From Peribacillus frigoritolerans (GTDB lineage Bacteria > Bacillota > Bacilli > Bacillales > DSM-1321), in NCBI RefSeq assembly GCF_040250305.1, contig NZ_CP158190.1:5488001-5552000 (forward strand): DNA of 64,000 nt, in the 5' to 3' direction. Both the position numbers and the translations under genes were made by a program. Below, in pieces: positions 1-9,328 of this stretch. Under the pieces are notes generated by a model that was not told where the DNA came from, ran no database searches, and saw only the letters and a program-made list of their open reading frames with translations. The number at the start of each line of letters is the position of its first letter. The first letter of the stretch is position 1.

Positions 1-18
1 TTAAAATTTTTCATGCTA

Positions 19-47
19 TTGTACTTTATTTATTTTTCTAATATAAT
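19..47 (+). promoter_or_regulatory. Sigma-A type promoter of the purine permease
   Basis: TTGTAC at 19-24 and TATAAT at 42-47 are separated by exactly 17 bases, a near-consensus vegetative promoter. Transcription would start near position 54 and give a leader of roughly 100 bases before the permease start at 152. No start site is measured. Confidence 0.6.
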
Positions 48-101
48 TTATAAGATTTATTATCATCGAGCTACTTACTTGAAAAAGGGTAAGCATCTCC
101 T

Positions 102-128
102 CCTTGTAGATTTTTGCAAGGGTTTTTT
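102..128 (+). terminator. Attenuator-like hairpin in the permease leader
   Basis: CCTTG (102-106) pairs with CAAGG (117-121) and is followed by a run of T at 123-128, between the promoter and the permease ribosome binding site. A second small stem, CTTAC/GTAAG (74-78 and 89-93), precedes it. The layout resembles a leader terminator, but the stem is only 5 bp and the conserved core of a purine riboswitch is absent, so regulation by attenuation is inference. Confidence 0.3.
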
Positions 129-151
129 GTATAGAAAAAAGGAGTGACCGC

Positions 152-1444
152 ATGTTTAAATTAAAAGAACGGAATTCAAATATTAAGACGGAAGTACTTG
201 CGGGGCTTACAACCTTTTTAACACTGGCTTATATCATCGTTGTAAACCCCATGATCCTTTCTGATGCCGGTGTTCCATTCGACCAGGCATTCACAGCAAC
301 CATAATCGCAATAATAGTCGGAACCCTATGCATGGCCCTTTTAGCCAATTACCCAATTGTCATAGCACCGGCAATGGGATTGAATGCTTATTTTGCATAC
401 TCGGTATTGGGAACCCATGATATCTCATACACAGTTGCTTTCTCTGCAGTCTTTGTTACGGGCATCATCTTTATCCTTTTATCCCTAACCTCTTTCCGCT
501 CAAAATTGATCGAGGCCATACCAAATAACTTGAAGCATGCAATCAGTGCCGGAATCGGGCTTTTCATCACCTTCATCGGACTTCGTTTGTCAGGTGTCGT
601 AACACAGCATGAATCCAACCTGGTGACCCTTGGAAGCTTCAGGGATCCAAGTGTGGCACTTACATTGGTTGGTCTGGTCATAACGATCGTGCTGATCGTT
701 CGTAATGTACAGGGAGCGATATTCATCGGAATGATCGTGACAGCCATAATCGCTTTTTTTACAGGCCAATTGCAAATTAACGGCCTGGTTTCCACCCCTT
801 CCTTACCTGAAGGAATAATAGTCGCAAATCCAATCACATCTATCGCCGATGTCATTAACTATGGGCTTTATGGCGTCGTCTTCTCCATTTTACTTGTAAT
901 GCTATTCGATACGACCGGTGCTTTATTAGGCATTGTCCGTCAAGCTGGATTGCTGAAGGAGAATAAGCTTGAAAAATCCGGCAGTGCCTTTTTTGCAGAT
1001 TCCGTCGGCACTACTGTCGGCGCAATGTTCGGTACAAGCCCGACCGCTGCCTCGGTTGAATCATCAGCTGGTGTAGGAGCGGGGGGCAAGACAGGTTTAA
1101 CCGCTTTGGTAGTGGCCATCCTATTCTTAATAACCGCCTTCTTCAGCCCGCTGATAGGAGCTGTCTCAAATGTAGCGGCAATCACGGCACCTAGCTTGAT
1201 CATCGTGGGAAGCATGATGATTAAGAGCATTAATGAAATTGACTGGACACACTTTGATGAATCATTCCCAGCCTTTTTGGTCATTGTCGCCATGCCTTTA
1301 ACATCAAGCATCGCCAACGGGATAGCACTCGGATTCATCGCCTACCCCATTTTAAAAATGGCAAGAGGCAAATTCCGTGAAGTGCATCCGTTCGTGTACA
1401 TGTTTGCTGCTCTATTTCTTTATCAACTGATTTTCCTGGCTTGA
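152..1444 (+). CDS. NCS2/AzgA-type guanine-hypoxanthine permease (PbuO-like)
   Basis: This is a polytopic membrane transporter of 430 residues, the usual length for AzgA-type purine permeases that import guanine, hypoxanthine or adenine by proton symport. Visible family signatures are GLTTFLTLAYIIVVNP near residues 18-33, APAMGLNAYFAYS at 72-84, and a Ser/Gly-rich loop GTSPTAASVESSAG near 293-307. The start is ATG at 152 behind AAAAGGAGTGA (137-147). The gene stands alone between its own promoter and a strong terminator at 1476. The N-terminus looks more like B. subtilis PbuO than PbuG, but that is from memory of the family, so exact purine specificity is left open. Confidence 0.85.
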   Translation: MFKLKERNSNIKTEVLAGLTTFLTLAYIIVVNPMILSDAGVPFDQAFTATIIAIIVGTLCMALLANYPIVIAPAMGLNAYFAYSVLGTHDISYTVAFSAVFVTGIIFILLSLTSFRSKLIEAIPNNLKHAISAGIGLFITFIGLRLSGVVTQHESNLVTLGSFRDPSVALTLVGLVITIVLIVRNVQGAIFIGMIVTAIIAFFTGQLQINGLVSTPSLPEGIIVANPITSIADVINYGLYGVVFSILLVMLFDTTGALLGIVRQAGLLKENKLEKSGSAFFADSVGTTVGAMFGTSPTAASVESSAGVGAGGKTGLTALVVAILFLITAFFSPLIGAVSNVAAITAPSLIIVGSMMIKSINEIDWTHFDESFPAFLVIVAMPLTSSIANGIALGFIAYPILKMARGKFREVHPFVYMFAALFLYQLIFLA

Positions 1445-1475
1445 TCATCTCATGAAGGGCACCATGGGATAATAA

Positions 1476-1512
1476 AAAGGAGTGTTCAATTAGGCTAATT
1501 GAACACTCCTTT
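1476..1512. terminator. Bidirectional terminator between permease and glycan cluster
   Basis: An 18-bp perfect inverted repeat (1476-1493 with 1495-1512) lies between the convergent ends of the permease and the acetyltransferase. A-rich sequence on the left and T-rich sequence on the right suit termination on both strands. Confidence 0.85.
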
Positions 1513-1528
1513 ATTTGTTTACGTGCAA

Positions 1529-2065
1529 TTATTTTATAACGTTTTCTTTCTGCTTACCTTTAATCACACTTGGCACTCCAACTGCCGTGCAATTATCGGG
1601 AACGGATGTCAAAACAACAGCATTTGCTCCCACTTTCGAATTATTGCCAATTCGGATGCCGCCCAATATTTTAGCGCCCACTCCAATATATGCATAATCA
1701 CAAACCTCAGGAGCTTTTCTGCTTTCTTTACTTTGCCCGAACGTTACTTGGTGCAATATTGTAACATGATCCCCTATTTTAGTAAACGGATTGATTATAA
1801 TGCCTTTAGCTCCATGTGGGAGATGCAAATTTTTTCCTATTTGAGATTGCGCAGGAAATTCACAGTTCATGAAGAGTCTTATAATTAACAAATCAATCAT
1901 GCGGTACAAAATCCATAATACTTGTTTTAAGATTGGAACGTTCACTTTATAGTAAATTATATTGCCTATCCGGTAAACAAACATGACGATTATTCCGTGG
2001 ATTCCGCCCAGTCTCCCCCAGTTACTAATAAACGCCAATTTATTTATCCATTTAAATAATCCCAT
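1529..2065 (-). CDS. Serine acetyltransferase-like hexapeptide transferase
   Basis: This 178-residue protein is a left-handed beta-helix acyltransferase of the CysE/WcaB type, probably O-acetylating a sugar of the glycan made by this cluster. Hexapeptide turns run from about residue 88 to 170, including IGKNLHLPHGAKGIIINP, the catalytic-type His in HQVTFG, and AVGVPSVIKG at the end. An N-terminal part of about 75 residues lacks hexapeptides and contains a hydrophobic stretch. The start ATG at 2065 follows AGGAGG closely, 10 bases after the upstream glycosyltransferase stop. A role in cysteine synthesis is less likely because it is the last gene of a polysaccharide operon. Confidence 0.75.
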   Translation of the reverse strand: MGLFKWINKLAFISNWGRLGGIHGIIVMFVYRIGNIIYYKVNVPILKQVLWILYRMIDLLIIRLFMNCEFPAQSQIGKNLHLPHGAKGIIINPFTKIGDHVTILHQVTFGQSKESRKAPEVCDYAYIGVGAKILGGIRIGNNSKVGANAVVLTSVPDNCTAVGVPSVIKGKQKENVIK

Positions 2066-2075
2066 ACCAAACCTC

Positions 2076-3197
2076 CTAGGAGCATGAATTTAATTCATCA
2101 AACAGAGATAGTAGTTTTTCCTCTTCATTCTCCCAATTATATTCTTGTCTATATGCAGCTTTTCCTCGTTCCCCCATGTTCGCGGCTTCCTCAGGGGATT
2201 CCAGTAAATAAACCGCTTTTTGAACCATATCATCCATGTTTGCTACATCGGCCGACACTCCACAGCACCATTTATCCAGTACATCTTGAATAAGAAAATC
2301 AGAGACCATAAATGGAATGCCAGCGGCCATATATTCAAAACACTTTGTTGTTTTACCACCCATGAAATTAGGATCAGGAACTAAAAATGCCATGCCTGCA
2401 TGTGCTTTCTGGATAGACTCGAATGCTTTATCAAAGGCCATTACACCCTCTAGACTGATATAATCTTCCAAGCCGTTGTCCAGGATGAATGTTTTCAATT
2501 TTCCGATGTATCCTTCCCTGCCCGTTCCAATTATTTTCATATGAAACACTTTCTTTAATTCTACTAATCTTTTTGCAAGAAGCAGCATGATTTCCCCGCC
2601 ACGTATATCAGAGATGCTTCCAAGGTAGATAAAGGTGAAAACATCTTCTTTTCCTTTGTTTTCTTTCATTTCAGGAATTTTTGGGTAATTGTAAACATCT
2701 GTTGTTGGACAAGTTAAGAATCGATAATCCTCTTTATACGTCATTTCTGCAAACACGACCCCGCTGCATGCCCTTAGCAATCGTTTCTCCAAATGACGAT
2801 ACATACTCAATGCAATTCCGGGGATTTTTTTTCTCATAAGGACCTTTGGTACATTTTCATGCATGTCATAAACAATGACTGGATGATAACGGGGAATCCT
2901 CCTAATGATGCTCATTAAAATCAGCAGCTCCGGATCATGAAACTGAATCACATCAGGTTTATCCTTCTTAATCTTCCAGTAAAGAGCAATCCAATTCAAC
3001 ATTCGCCCTTCCCTGGATTTCTTAGGCAACAGTTCAACTTCGATATTGGCAGGGATATTTTCAGGGATCAAGTTATTTTCAATCGCTATATGCTTCACCT
3101 TGTACATTCCCGTTTCTCCAAAAGAGAAGGCTTGCCGAAAATAAATCCTCGTATCATTCCATGGGTGCACCGAACTAATATTATAAAATAACTTCAT
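2076..3197 (-). CDS. Family 4 glycosyltransferase (GT-B fold)
   Basis: This 373-residue protein is a retaining GT4-type glycosyltransferase. The N-terminal half contains the acceptor-side motif FHDPELL near residue 86, and the C-terminal half has the donor-binding region KTTKCFEYMAAGIPFMVSD near residues 280-298, where Glu and the AAG(I/K)P turn are typical of GT4 enzymes. It starts at ATG 3197 and overlaps the end of the upstream polymerase-like gene by four bases, showing translational coupling. It probably adds one sugar of the repeat unit. Donor and linkage cannot be read from sequence. Confidence 0.8.
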   Translation of the reverse strand: MKLFYNISSVHPWNDTRIYFRQAFSFGETGMYKVKHIAIENNLIPENIPANIEVELLPKKSREGRMLNWIALYWKIKKDKPDVIQFHDPELLILMSIIRRIPRYHPVIVYDMHENVPKVLMRKKIPGIALSMYRHLEKRLLRACSGVVFAEMTYKEDYRFLTCPTTDVYNYPKIPEMKENKGKEDVFTFIYLGSISDIRGGEIMLLLAKRLVELKKVFHMKIIGTGREGYIGKLKTFILDNGLEDYISLEGVMAFDKAFESIQKAHAGMAFLVPDPNFMGGKTTKCFEYMAAGIPFMVSDFLIQDVLDKWCCGVSADVANMDDMVQKAVYLLESPEEAANMGERGKAAYRQEYNWENEEEKLLSLFDELNSCS

Positions 3198-4477
3198 CTG
3201 TTATCTCCCTTTTGTAAATCTGACCCTAACAATAAATACATGATAACGAAAGTAAAAAACATCCCGCCTGTCACAAACGTTGTGGTAAGCGCAGTATCCG
3301 CTAAACACCATGCAGGTACAACAAACAGGATTATGCCGACACCTTGCCACTTTTCATTTTGCGTAAGGCTATCATAAAACCATAATATCGCTGCTAAAAT
3401 CACTGTATAAACCAAGAATCCAATATAACCGAAATTAGCAAAAGCATCGGCGAACATATTGGCATTGGCTGCCATTTCTGGTCGGCCAAAGTACTCTGTA
3501 CCGATAATGTATGGCGGACTCTTGTCATAAACAGGATCTATGAATTTTTCTAAAATATTATACGATAGCAAGGCTTTTGGGTGGGTTGAAAAGAAGTCTA
3601 CATAATAGCTTGTCAGCAAGCCCGGTGTGATGATCATCCTTCTGGCAAACAAATTAGAAAAATATGCCTGATCAAGGATAAAATCTAGAAAAATGCTGAT
3701 GCCTAACAGCGAGCAAAGACTTATACAAAAAAGTATGGAAAAATCCCTTCCCTTCTTCCGAAAAGCAATGAATACAATGATTAATAATCCAGTCGATAAA
3801 AGAGTGGATTTCAAGCCATTGACGGTGTACAAAAGGTATTGCAGCCCTAGTCCGATAACCACATAGGTATATTTTTTTTTGCATAATCCAATGGTCACGA
3901 CCAATGGATTACATACTTTTGCAAGCCACTGTATAATATAGCCTGCAAGAGGGGTTAGTTTTGTTCGAAAGGTCATTCGCTTATCATAGATATCCTCAGA
4001 ATTTATAGGAGGCTTTAGACTAATTCCCCCCGAAACTTTGAAAATGTAAAGAAAAAAAATCAATAATGTTATAACAAAAATGATTTTTAATAGACCGAGA
4101 TTAACATTAGGAGGTGTAAACTTCATGGCTGGCAATCTATTTACATTCCCAATGATAAGTAAACAAAAAAACAAAAGAACATTCGTATATATAAAATCAG
4201 GCTGCAGCGTAAATAAATAGTTCGGAACCCATACTACCGGTATATAGACAATAAAATACAAAATCCAGAAAACGAGTTCCGACGGCTTATCCAGTTCCTT
4301 TTTTATGAATATGACTGGCAATATAATAAAAAACATGGAAATCACTATCATGACTGCACTTGGATGTTGCCGATATATATACCCCATATAAGCATATTCA
4401 GGGGAAATAAAGTAAACGTAGGATATATCCAGTAACCAGACGTATATTCCTACCAGACCCAGTTGAATCAGCTTCAT
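3194..4477 (-). CDS. Polytopic O-antigen polymerase-like protein (Wzy role)
   Basis: The 427-residue product is hydrophobic throughout with roughly 10-12 membrane segments and a large external loop around residues 280-345, which is the layout of Wzy-type polymerases and O-antigen ligases. No short conserved motif defines this group, so the call rests on topology and on position next to a flippase and glycosyltransferases. It sits 16 bases after the flippase gene. Polymerisation of flipped repeat units outside the membrane is inference. A ligase or a lipid-linked sugar transferase is the main alternative. Confidence 0.6.
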   Translation of the reverse strand: MKLIQLGLVGIYVWLLDISYVYFISPEYAYMGYIYRQHPSAVMIVISMFFIILPVIFIKKELDKPSELVFWILYFIVYIPVVWVPNYLFTLQPDFIYTNVLLFFCLLIIGNVNRLPAMKFTPPNVNLGLLKIIFVITLLIFFLYIFKVSGGISLKPPINSEDIYDKRMTFRTKLTPLAGYIIQWLAKVCNPLVVTIGLCKKKYTYVVIGLGLQYLLYTVNGLKSTLLSTGLLIIVFIAFRKKGRDFSILFCISLCSLLGISIFLDFILDQAYFSNLFARRMIITPGLLTSYYVDFFSTHPKALLSYNILEKFIDPVYDKSPPYIIGTEYFGRPEMAANANMFADAFANFGYIGFLVYTVILAAILWFYDSLTQNEKWQGVGIILFVVPAWCLADTALTTTFVTGGMFFTFVIMYLLLGSDLQKGDNR

Positions 4478-4493
4478 TTTTTTAGATATCCTC

Positions 4494-5762
4494 TCAATCT
4501 ATGGAATGTATCGCCCTATAGCCAAGGAGAGCAAAAAAGTAGTAGCTGGCCCCCATACAAATGCTAAAATATAAAATGGCTGCTTTAGCTGAACCCCCTG
4601 AAATGAAAATGACCAGTACTCCAATCGATGACAGTAACAGCCTTGAAACATCCCATAAGAGTTGAGTCCGTTGTTTTTTGGCTAAATACAATATTTGAGA
4701 AACCGGCATGACAATCACTTGACTTATAAACATAAATGACATCAATGTCACATATTCACCGGAAACACGCCACTCTTCTCCAAAAACAAAGCTGAAGACA
4801 CCGGGTGCTATCCATGCCAAAATTGCCATTAACGGCACACCTAACATGGCCGTTTTAGTAATAATGCTCTTATACAAATGTAAAACTCTTCCTGGTTCAT
4901 TTGAAATGCTTTTTGCCACTTCGGCATAGAATACTGTCGAAATACTCGCTCCCACCATCGTAATGGGCAGACCTATCGTTTTTGAAGCCATGGAAAAATG
5001 CCCTGTCACGTCAGGTCCGTATAGACGCATCAATAACAAAAAAATGATTTGCAGAGATAAGGAACTTAAGAGGGTTGACCATGTGGAGTATTTGGCGAAT
5101 TTCTCATATTTTTTAAGCAAATAACCGATTCTCCTATAGTTCACTTTTGGCCAATGCATTCGCTTTAAGTAATATCGCCAAATGTACACAAGGGTTATTC
5201 CCCGTCCTATCATATCACCCGCTATTAAACCAATTCCTGGAGTCACATGATTAATGGAAATAAGTGAGAACTGACTTGTTACATTGCTAATCGATTGAAG
5301 CAGTTTAGAATGAGTTAGTCCTTTAAACTTATCTTCTTTTAACATCCAGTAGCTCATCACTTGATAGATTCCAGCAAAAAACAGGCCAATTGAAAGCAAA
5401 AGGTCATTCATAATCGAAGCTTCTATACCGTATAATCGAAATAATGATAGATTAAGGAAGCCCAAACCTATATTCAGGATACAAACGACGGCAATCGTAA
5501 ACATGCTAATGTACATCAAGTGAACCATATTACTATGGTTTTTTTCTAGAGGAATCGCCTTTTCTAAACAAAGAGATGAAAATGATATGAGAATGGCCAA
5601 TAGTGACGTATAGGTTGAAAACACCCCAAAATCTTCTGGTGTATATATTCTTGTCAGTATGGGAGAACTTGCGAATAGAATAAGCTGTGCCAGTGAATTC
5701 CCTGTTAATAATAAAAGGATTTTATTTATAAATTCATTTTTTATTTTCATATTTTCAACCAC
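4494..5762 (-). CDS. Oligosaccharide flippase (Wzx-like, MOP superfamily)
   Basis: This 422-residue protein with about 12 membrane helices resembles polysaccharide biosynthesis flippases: an early ILLLLTGNSLAQLILFASSP helix followed by LTRIYTPEDFGVFSTY, the characteristic short cytoplasmic loop of this family. It should move undecaprenyl-linked repeat units across the membrane. The start is GTG at 5762, and ATG at 5750 (MKIKNEF) is equally plausible because neither has a strong ribosome site. It lies 22 bases after the WbqC-like gene. Confidence 0.8.
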   Translation of the reverse strand: MVENMKIKNEFINKILLLLTGNSLAQLILFASSPILTRIYTPEDFGVFSTYTSLLAILISFSSLCLEKAIPLEKNHSNMVHLMYISMFTIAVVCILNIGLGFLNLSLFRLYGIEASIMNDLLLSIGLFFAGIYQVMSYWMLKEDKFKGLTHSKLLQSISNVTSQFSLISINHVTPGIGLIAGDMIGRGITLVYIWRYYLKRMHWPKVNYRRIGYLLKKYEKFAKYSTWSTLLSSLSLQIIFLLLMRLYGPDVTGHFSMASKTIGLPITMVGASISTVFYAEVAKSISNEPGRVLHLYKSIITKTAMLGVPLMAILAWIAPGVFSFVFGEEWRVSGEYVTLMSFMFISQVIVMPVSQILYLAKKQRTQLLWDVSRLLLSSIGVLVIFISGGSAKAAILYFSICMGASYYFFALLGYRAIHSID

Positions 5763-5784
5763 GCCACATCTCTATTTGATATAC

Positions 5785-6516
5785 TCATTTACATTGTTCT
5801 GATTTGCCTAATTTATCTTTCGTTAACGTTTCTTTTATTTGATCCGCCGGATCGTGCATGATCCAGTCTAGAATCGATAAATTTTTTACACATTCTTTTT
5901 CATTTTTCACATAATACACGGGATGTATGAACTTTTGATAAACGACTTCAATTCCTTCTTTATGAAACAATTCTTCTTCCAAGTAATCCTTTCCGCTTTT
6001 CCCGCTTAAATAGCATGTACCTTCGGTTTGCTTAATTAAGCTAACTAATCTCTCTGTTTTTCCAAAGGAAGTGTTAAAATCATTGGAAAGGTGTGTTTCT
6101 CCTTCATAGTTTAAATACTTTAAAATCAATTCAAATAAATGAATATTTAAATCGACTAACAAAGCGTGTTCTTTTTGATATGCTTCTTCCAACAGCGGGA
6201 AAAAATCTTGAAAGTGCCGAGTTTTTTTATAAACTTCCGATATTTGCTTCAAATGATTCCTTTTCCATTTTTGATTTGGGGAATGATAACTGATTAATTT
6301 TTCATGTAACATTTCAGGCTTTTTTTGAAGCGGTACAGTTAGCCTTGACTCTTTTCCATCAGCACCTAGAATATATGTTTTATTTTGAAAATTACTTGAA
6401 GAGTATTTCACATCGGTCAAATATATAAAAACGTCCGATTGAAAAACCTTATGAATCAAACCAATCCAAGGCAAGAAATTGGGCTGGTGAATTGTGACTA
6501 TCTTCTTTTTTTCCAC
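5785..6516 (-). CDS. WbqC family protein
   Basis: This 243-residue protein has the WbqC family hallmark IHQPNFLPWIGL at residues 9-20, and continues with YSSSNFQNKTYI and LSGKSGKDYLEE. WbqC-like proteins recur in O-antigen and capsule clusters next to aminosugar genes. Their reaction is not firmly established, and acyl or amino-acid transfer to an amino sugar has been considered. The start is GTG at 6516, immediately behind the PIG-L stop at 6517. A shift towards AT-rich codons with Phe, Lys and Ile is shared with its cluster neighbours. Confidence 0.8.
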   Translation of the reverse strand: MEKKKIVTIHQPNFLPWIGLIHKVFQSDVFIYLTDVKYSSSNFQNKTYILGADGKESRLTVPLQKKPEMLHEKLISYHSPNQKWKRNHLKQISEVYKKTRHFQDFFPLLEEAYQKEHALLVDLNIHLFELILKYLNYEGETHLSNDFNTSFGKTERLVSLIKQTEGTCYLSGKSGKDYLEEELFHKEGIEVVYQKFIHPVYYVKNEKECVKNLSILDWIMHDPADQIKETLTKDKLGKSEQCK

Positions 6517-7146
6517 CTACAAAACCTCTTTTGAAAAAATTAATAGGAATGTCTCCGCGTATTTGCAATTCACTTGGGAACCCCTCCAACTGCCGATATG
6601 CTCCGCATTCACTAAATAATGCCCCATATAACCGGTTAGCTGTGATTGGAACATGGTAATCATACGTTTTTTATCTTCCATGAACTCTGTAATATCACTA
6701 TAGATATTCGGGTGAAATTGATTGGCAGCGATGTTATTATTTTGGTTGATTTGTTCGAATTCATATATGGTGAATTGTTTTTTCCTGAAACAGCTTCTTA
6801 CCACCTTTGATAACTTTTGATGATCTTGATGACTGTCATTCATCCAATGTGTGTAGACTTCGTCCGGATCCATCTTTTCGATGATATCGTCGAGCTCTTT
6901 TATTAATTTATGAAAAGGGATATCCTCAACGTTATTACCCTCACAGTACTTAGAAAACTGTACCTCATATCCGAAATTCTTTGATGACTCTATTGCCTCT
7001 TGTTTCCTGACCTCGATATTCGAAGGGATGGAAAATATGATGTTGATAATGTAATGTCCTTGGTTCAACAGCTTACGAATGGTACCGCCCATACTAATTT
7101 CCGCATCATCTGGGTGTGCTGTTACTAGCAATATTTTTTTCATCAT
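6517..7146 (-). CDS. PIG-L family N-deacetylase
   Basis: This 209-residue zinc-dependent deacetylase belongs to the LmbE/PIG-L family. Residues 10-18 read AHPDDAEIS, the metal-binding HPDDxE motif, and THWMNDSHQDHQ near residues 99-110 supplies the second catalytic His cluster. Such enzymes remove N-acetyl groups from GlcNAc-type sugars. Its start overlaps the dehydrogenase stop by four bases and follows GGAGGAAC. Set between an oxidoreductase and a WbqC protein, it may expose an amine that is then re-acylated, which is inference. Confidence 0.85.
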   Translation of the reverse strand: MMKKILLVTAHPDDAEISMGGTIRKLLNQGHYIINIIFSIPSNIEVRKQEAIESSKNFGYEVQFSKYCEGNNVEDIPFHKLIKELDDIIEKMDPDEVYTHWMNDSHQDHQKLSKVVRSCFRKKQFTIYEFEQINQNNNIAANQFHPNIYSDITEFMEDKKRMITMFQSQLTGYMGHYLVNAEHIGSWRGSQVNCKYAETFLLIFSKEVL

Positions 7147-8120
7147 GTTCCTCCATTTAAAGCTTGTTCAATGATAGATATCGCTTTAAGCGCAATGTTC
7201 TTTTGTTCCATGTAGGCCGTTACATTTTTCATTAAAATCCATTCTGAAAATTCAGTGATTTCATAAAGCAAACTATTATCACTGATAGGTTCACTTAACG
7301 TTTCTTCCATGTCATTAATGATACTGCGGTAACTTATTGTGCGAATATCGTATAACGAGTGAAAACGCAAGGTTCCGTTCTCTCCGTAAATTTCCGATAT
7401 TGAATCATTCGTTAAGTTAATTTTTGAAATCAACATCGTTATTTTAAAATCTTCATATTCAAAAATGCACGTACCGCCTAAATCAATGTTTTTTACGATC
7501 AGTTGTTTAAAATAATAACTTTTAACGGGAACACCAAATAATTGAATGGCCGCATAAATAGGATAAATTCCAATCGTTCTTAATGTCCCGCCACCATGAT
7601 TTTCATCGAAAAGTGGAGCTTTCTCCCCTTTTAATAAGGCCGAATACTGCTTGGAATAGTTTTGGTACTTTAGGGTTGCCCCATGGATTTTCCCTAACTT
7701 TTTAATAGCATTCTTTAAAATTTGAAAGTTGGGTTCATAAATGGATCTTACTGCCTCAAACACAAAAACATTTCGTTTTTCTGCTGCATCGAAAACCCGA
7801 TTGGCCTGATCGGCTGTCATGAATGCCGTTTTCTCCACAATAACGTTCTTTCCATGCTCAATGGCTGCTAACGCTTGTTCATAATGGGAAGCATTTGGAG
7901 TGGCTATATAAACAGTATCCAGCTCATCATCTTCAAACACTTCATTCAGGGATCCATAAACTTTAGACACTCCTTTTTCTTTTGCAAGCTTCTTGGCAAA
8001 ATGAAATCTTCTCCCCCAAATTCCCATTACCTCTCCATTTGAACTTTCATTAATGGCATCAATCATGGCACAGCTTATTGAACCTGAGCCCACCACTCCA
8101 ATCCTATTTTTAATCGCCAT
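7143..8120 (-). CDS. Gfo/Idh/MocA family sugar dehydrogenase
   Basis: This 325-residue NAD(P)-dependent oxidoreductase has the Rossmann motif GVVGSGSIS at residues 8-16, an active-site EK pair in VEKTAFMT near 96, and the family signature IGIYPIYAAIQLFG near 188-201, followed by an alpha/beta C-terminal domain. In glycan clusters these enzymes oxidise or reduce nucleotide-linked sugars next to an aminotransferase. It overlaps the upstream DegT gene by 11 bases and the PIG-L gene by four, so the three products are made together. Confidence 0.85.
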   Translation of the reverse strand: MAIKNRIGVVGSGSISCAMIDAINESSNGEVMGIWGRRFHFAKKLAKEKGVSKVYGSLNEVFEDDELDTVYIATPNASHYEQALAAIEHGKNVIVEKTAFMTADQANRVFDAAEKRNVFVFEAVRSIYEPNFQILKNAIKKLGKIHGATLKYQNYSKQYSALLKGEKAPLFDENHGGGTLRTIGIYPIYAAIQLFGVPVKSYYFKQLIVKNIDLGGTCIFEYEDFKITMLISKINLTNDSISEIYGENGTLRFHSLYDIRTISYRSIINDMEETLSEPISDNSLLYEITEFSEWILMKNVTAYMEQKNIALKAISIIEQALNGGT

Positions 8121-9234
8121 GTTCCACTACCTGTTTACATTTAGCTGCAATGTAATTCAAATCCTCATCAGACAAATCCAAGTGACATGGCAACGTGAAA
8201 TGAGATTCACGAAATCTATCGGCATTCGGGAGAGATGCCAGGGGATATTCCTCCAATAATGTGGGCTGTAAATGCAATGGGACCCCATAACAATGCCCGG
8301 TGCTTATATGAGACTCTTTTAAATGCTTTTTAAATTTCTCGCATTGCTCTTTGCTTTTAGACATGACGATAATTTTATAAAATGAAGATATATTGTGGTC
8401 AGATGAAGCTTGGAAGTAAAGACCGTGTTCATGAAAAATATCCTTCAAAGTCTCCTTATAGAAACTGAAGATTTCCTGCCTGACCTGGATCATCCCATAA
8501 GCTTCCTGAACTTGCAGATAACCAAGCAATGCATTAAATTCACTGAGAAGCATGTCACCGGATAATACTTGGTTGACTGCACCATTTTCATTCCCATGGT
8601 GCCTTAACAACTCACAGTATTTGATTAAATCTATATCGTCCGAAGTAATGACACCCCCTGTTGCACTTGTAACAATTTTAGTGGGGTACATTGAAAAAAC
8701 CCCAGCAAATCCAATTGTACCTGCTTTATATCCATTTATAGTGGCACCAAAAGCATGTGAAGCATCTTCGATTAGATAAAGATCATTCTCATCACAAAAC
8801 TCTTTAATCTCAAAGATGTTATCAGGGATCTTTCCGGCAATATACGTAATTAAGACAACTTTCGTTTTAGGAGTCACGGCGTTCTTCAGGCTATTTAAAT
8901 CCAAATTGAAATCCTCTAAATTAATGTCACAAAGAACGACTCTTCCTTTCGCATTTTTCACCGCATATACTGGAGAAATGAACGTATTGCTTGGCATGAT
9001 CACTTCTTTGTCTTCAACATCTAGATATTTTAAAATAATTTCAATGGCAGCCGTGGCACTGGAAAGTGCGACAGCATACTTAGAATCACTGTATTGTCTG
9101 ACGCTTTCTTCAAATTTTCGAGTATACTCACCTAAAATTAGCCTGCCAGAATCCAAAATGCGCTCAATGTTCTTAAGGTATTCCCGTTTTACCCAACCTG
9201 TTATCACTGGCTTTGTATTTACGATAGTCTCCAT
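8110..9234 (-). CDS. DegT/DnrJ/EryC1/StrS sugar aminotransferase
   Basis: This PLP-dependent enzyme of the DegT family transaminates a keto-sugar nucleotide. Visible features are SSATAAIEI near the N-terminus, EDASHAFGA (cofactor-binding Asp and His), and FSMYPTKIVTSATGG carrying the Schiff-base Lys near residue 185. I place the start at ATG 9234, behind AAGGATGGAG. An upstream TTG at 9270 lacks a ribosome site. The resulting 374 residues match the family length. Followed directly by a Gfo/Idh dehydrogenase, it suggests synthesis of a dedicated amino sugar for this glycan. Confidence 0.85.
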   Translation of the reverse strand: METIVNTKPVITGWVKREYLKNIERILDSGRLILGEYTRKFEESVRQYSDSKYAVALSSATAAIEIILKYLDVEDKEVIMPSNTFISPVYAVKNAKGRVVLCDINLEDFNLDLNSLKNAVTPKTKVVLITYIAGKIPDNIFEIKEFCDENDLYLIEDASHAFGATINGYKAGTIGFAGVFSMYPTKIVTSATGGVITSDDIDLIKYCELLRHHGNENGAVNQVLSGDMLLSEFNALLGYLQVQEAYGMIQVRQEIFSFYKETLKDIFHEHGLYFQASSDHNISSFYKIIVMSKSKEQCEKFKKHLKESHISTGHCYGVPLHLQPTLLEEYPLASLPNADRFRESHFTLPCHLDLSDEDLNYIAAKCKQVVEHGD

Positions 9235-9328
9235 GGAACTCCATCCTTTTTCCAAAATTAGATCTTTCAATAGACGTTAAGTGAGATGCAGACAAATATT
9301 CACCATTGTTCAAGAGGAACTTGATTAT

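Noticed and set aside
1..151. Purine riboswitch ahead of the permease
   Set aside because: The loop-loop and core nucleotides of the purine aptamer cannot be aligned to this leader.
1499..1888. Plus-strand frame across the terminator and acetyltransferase
   Set aside because: It begins inside the terminator hairpin and reads antisense through a clear hexapeptide-transferase gene.
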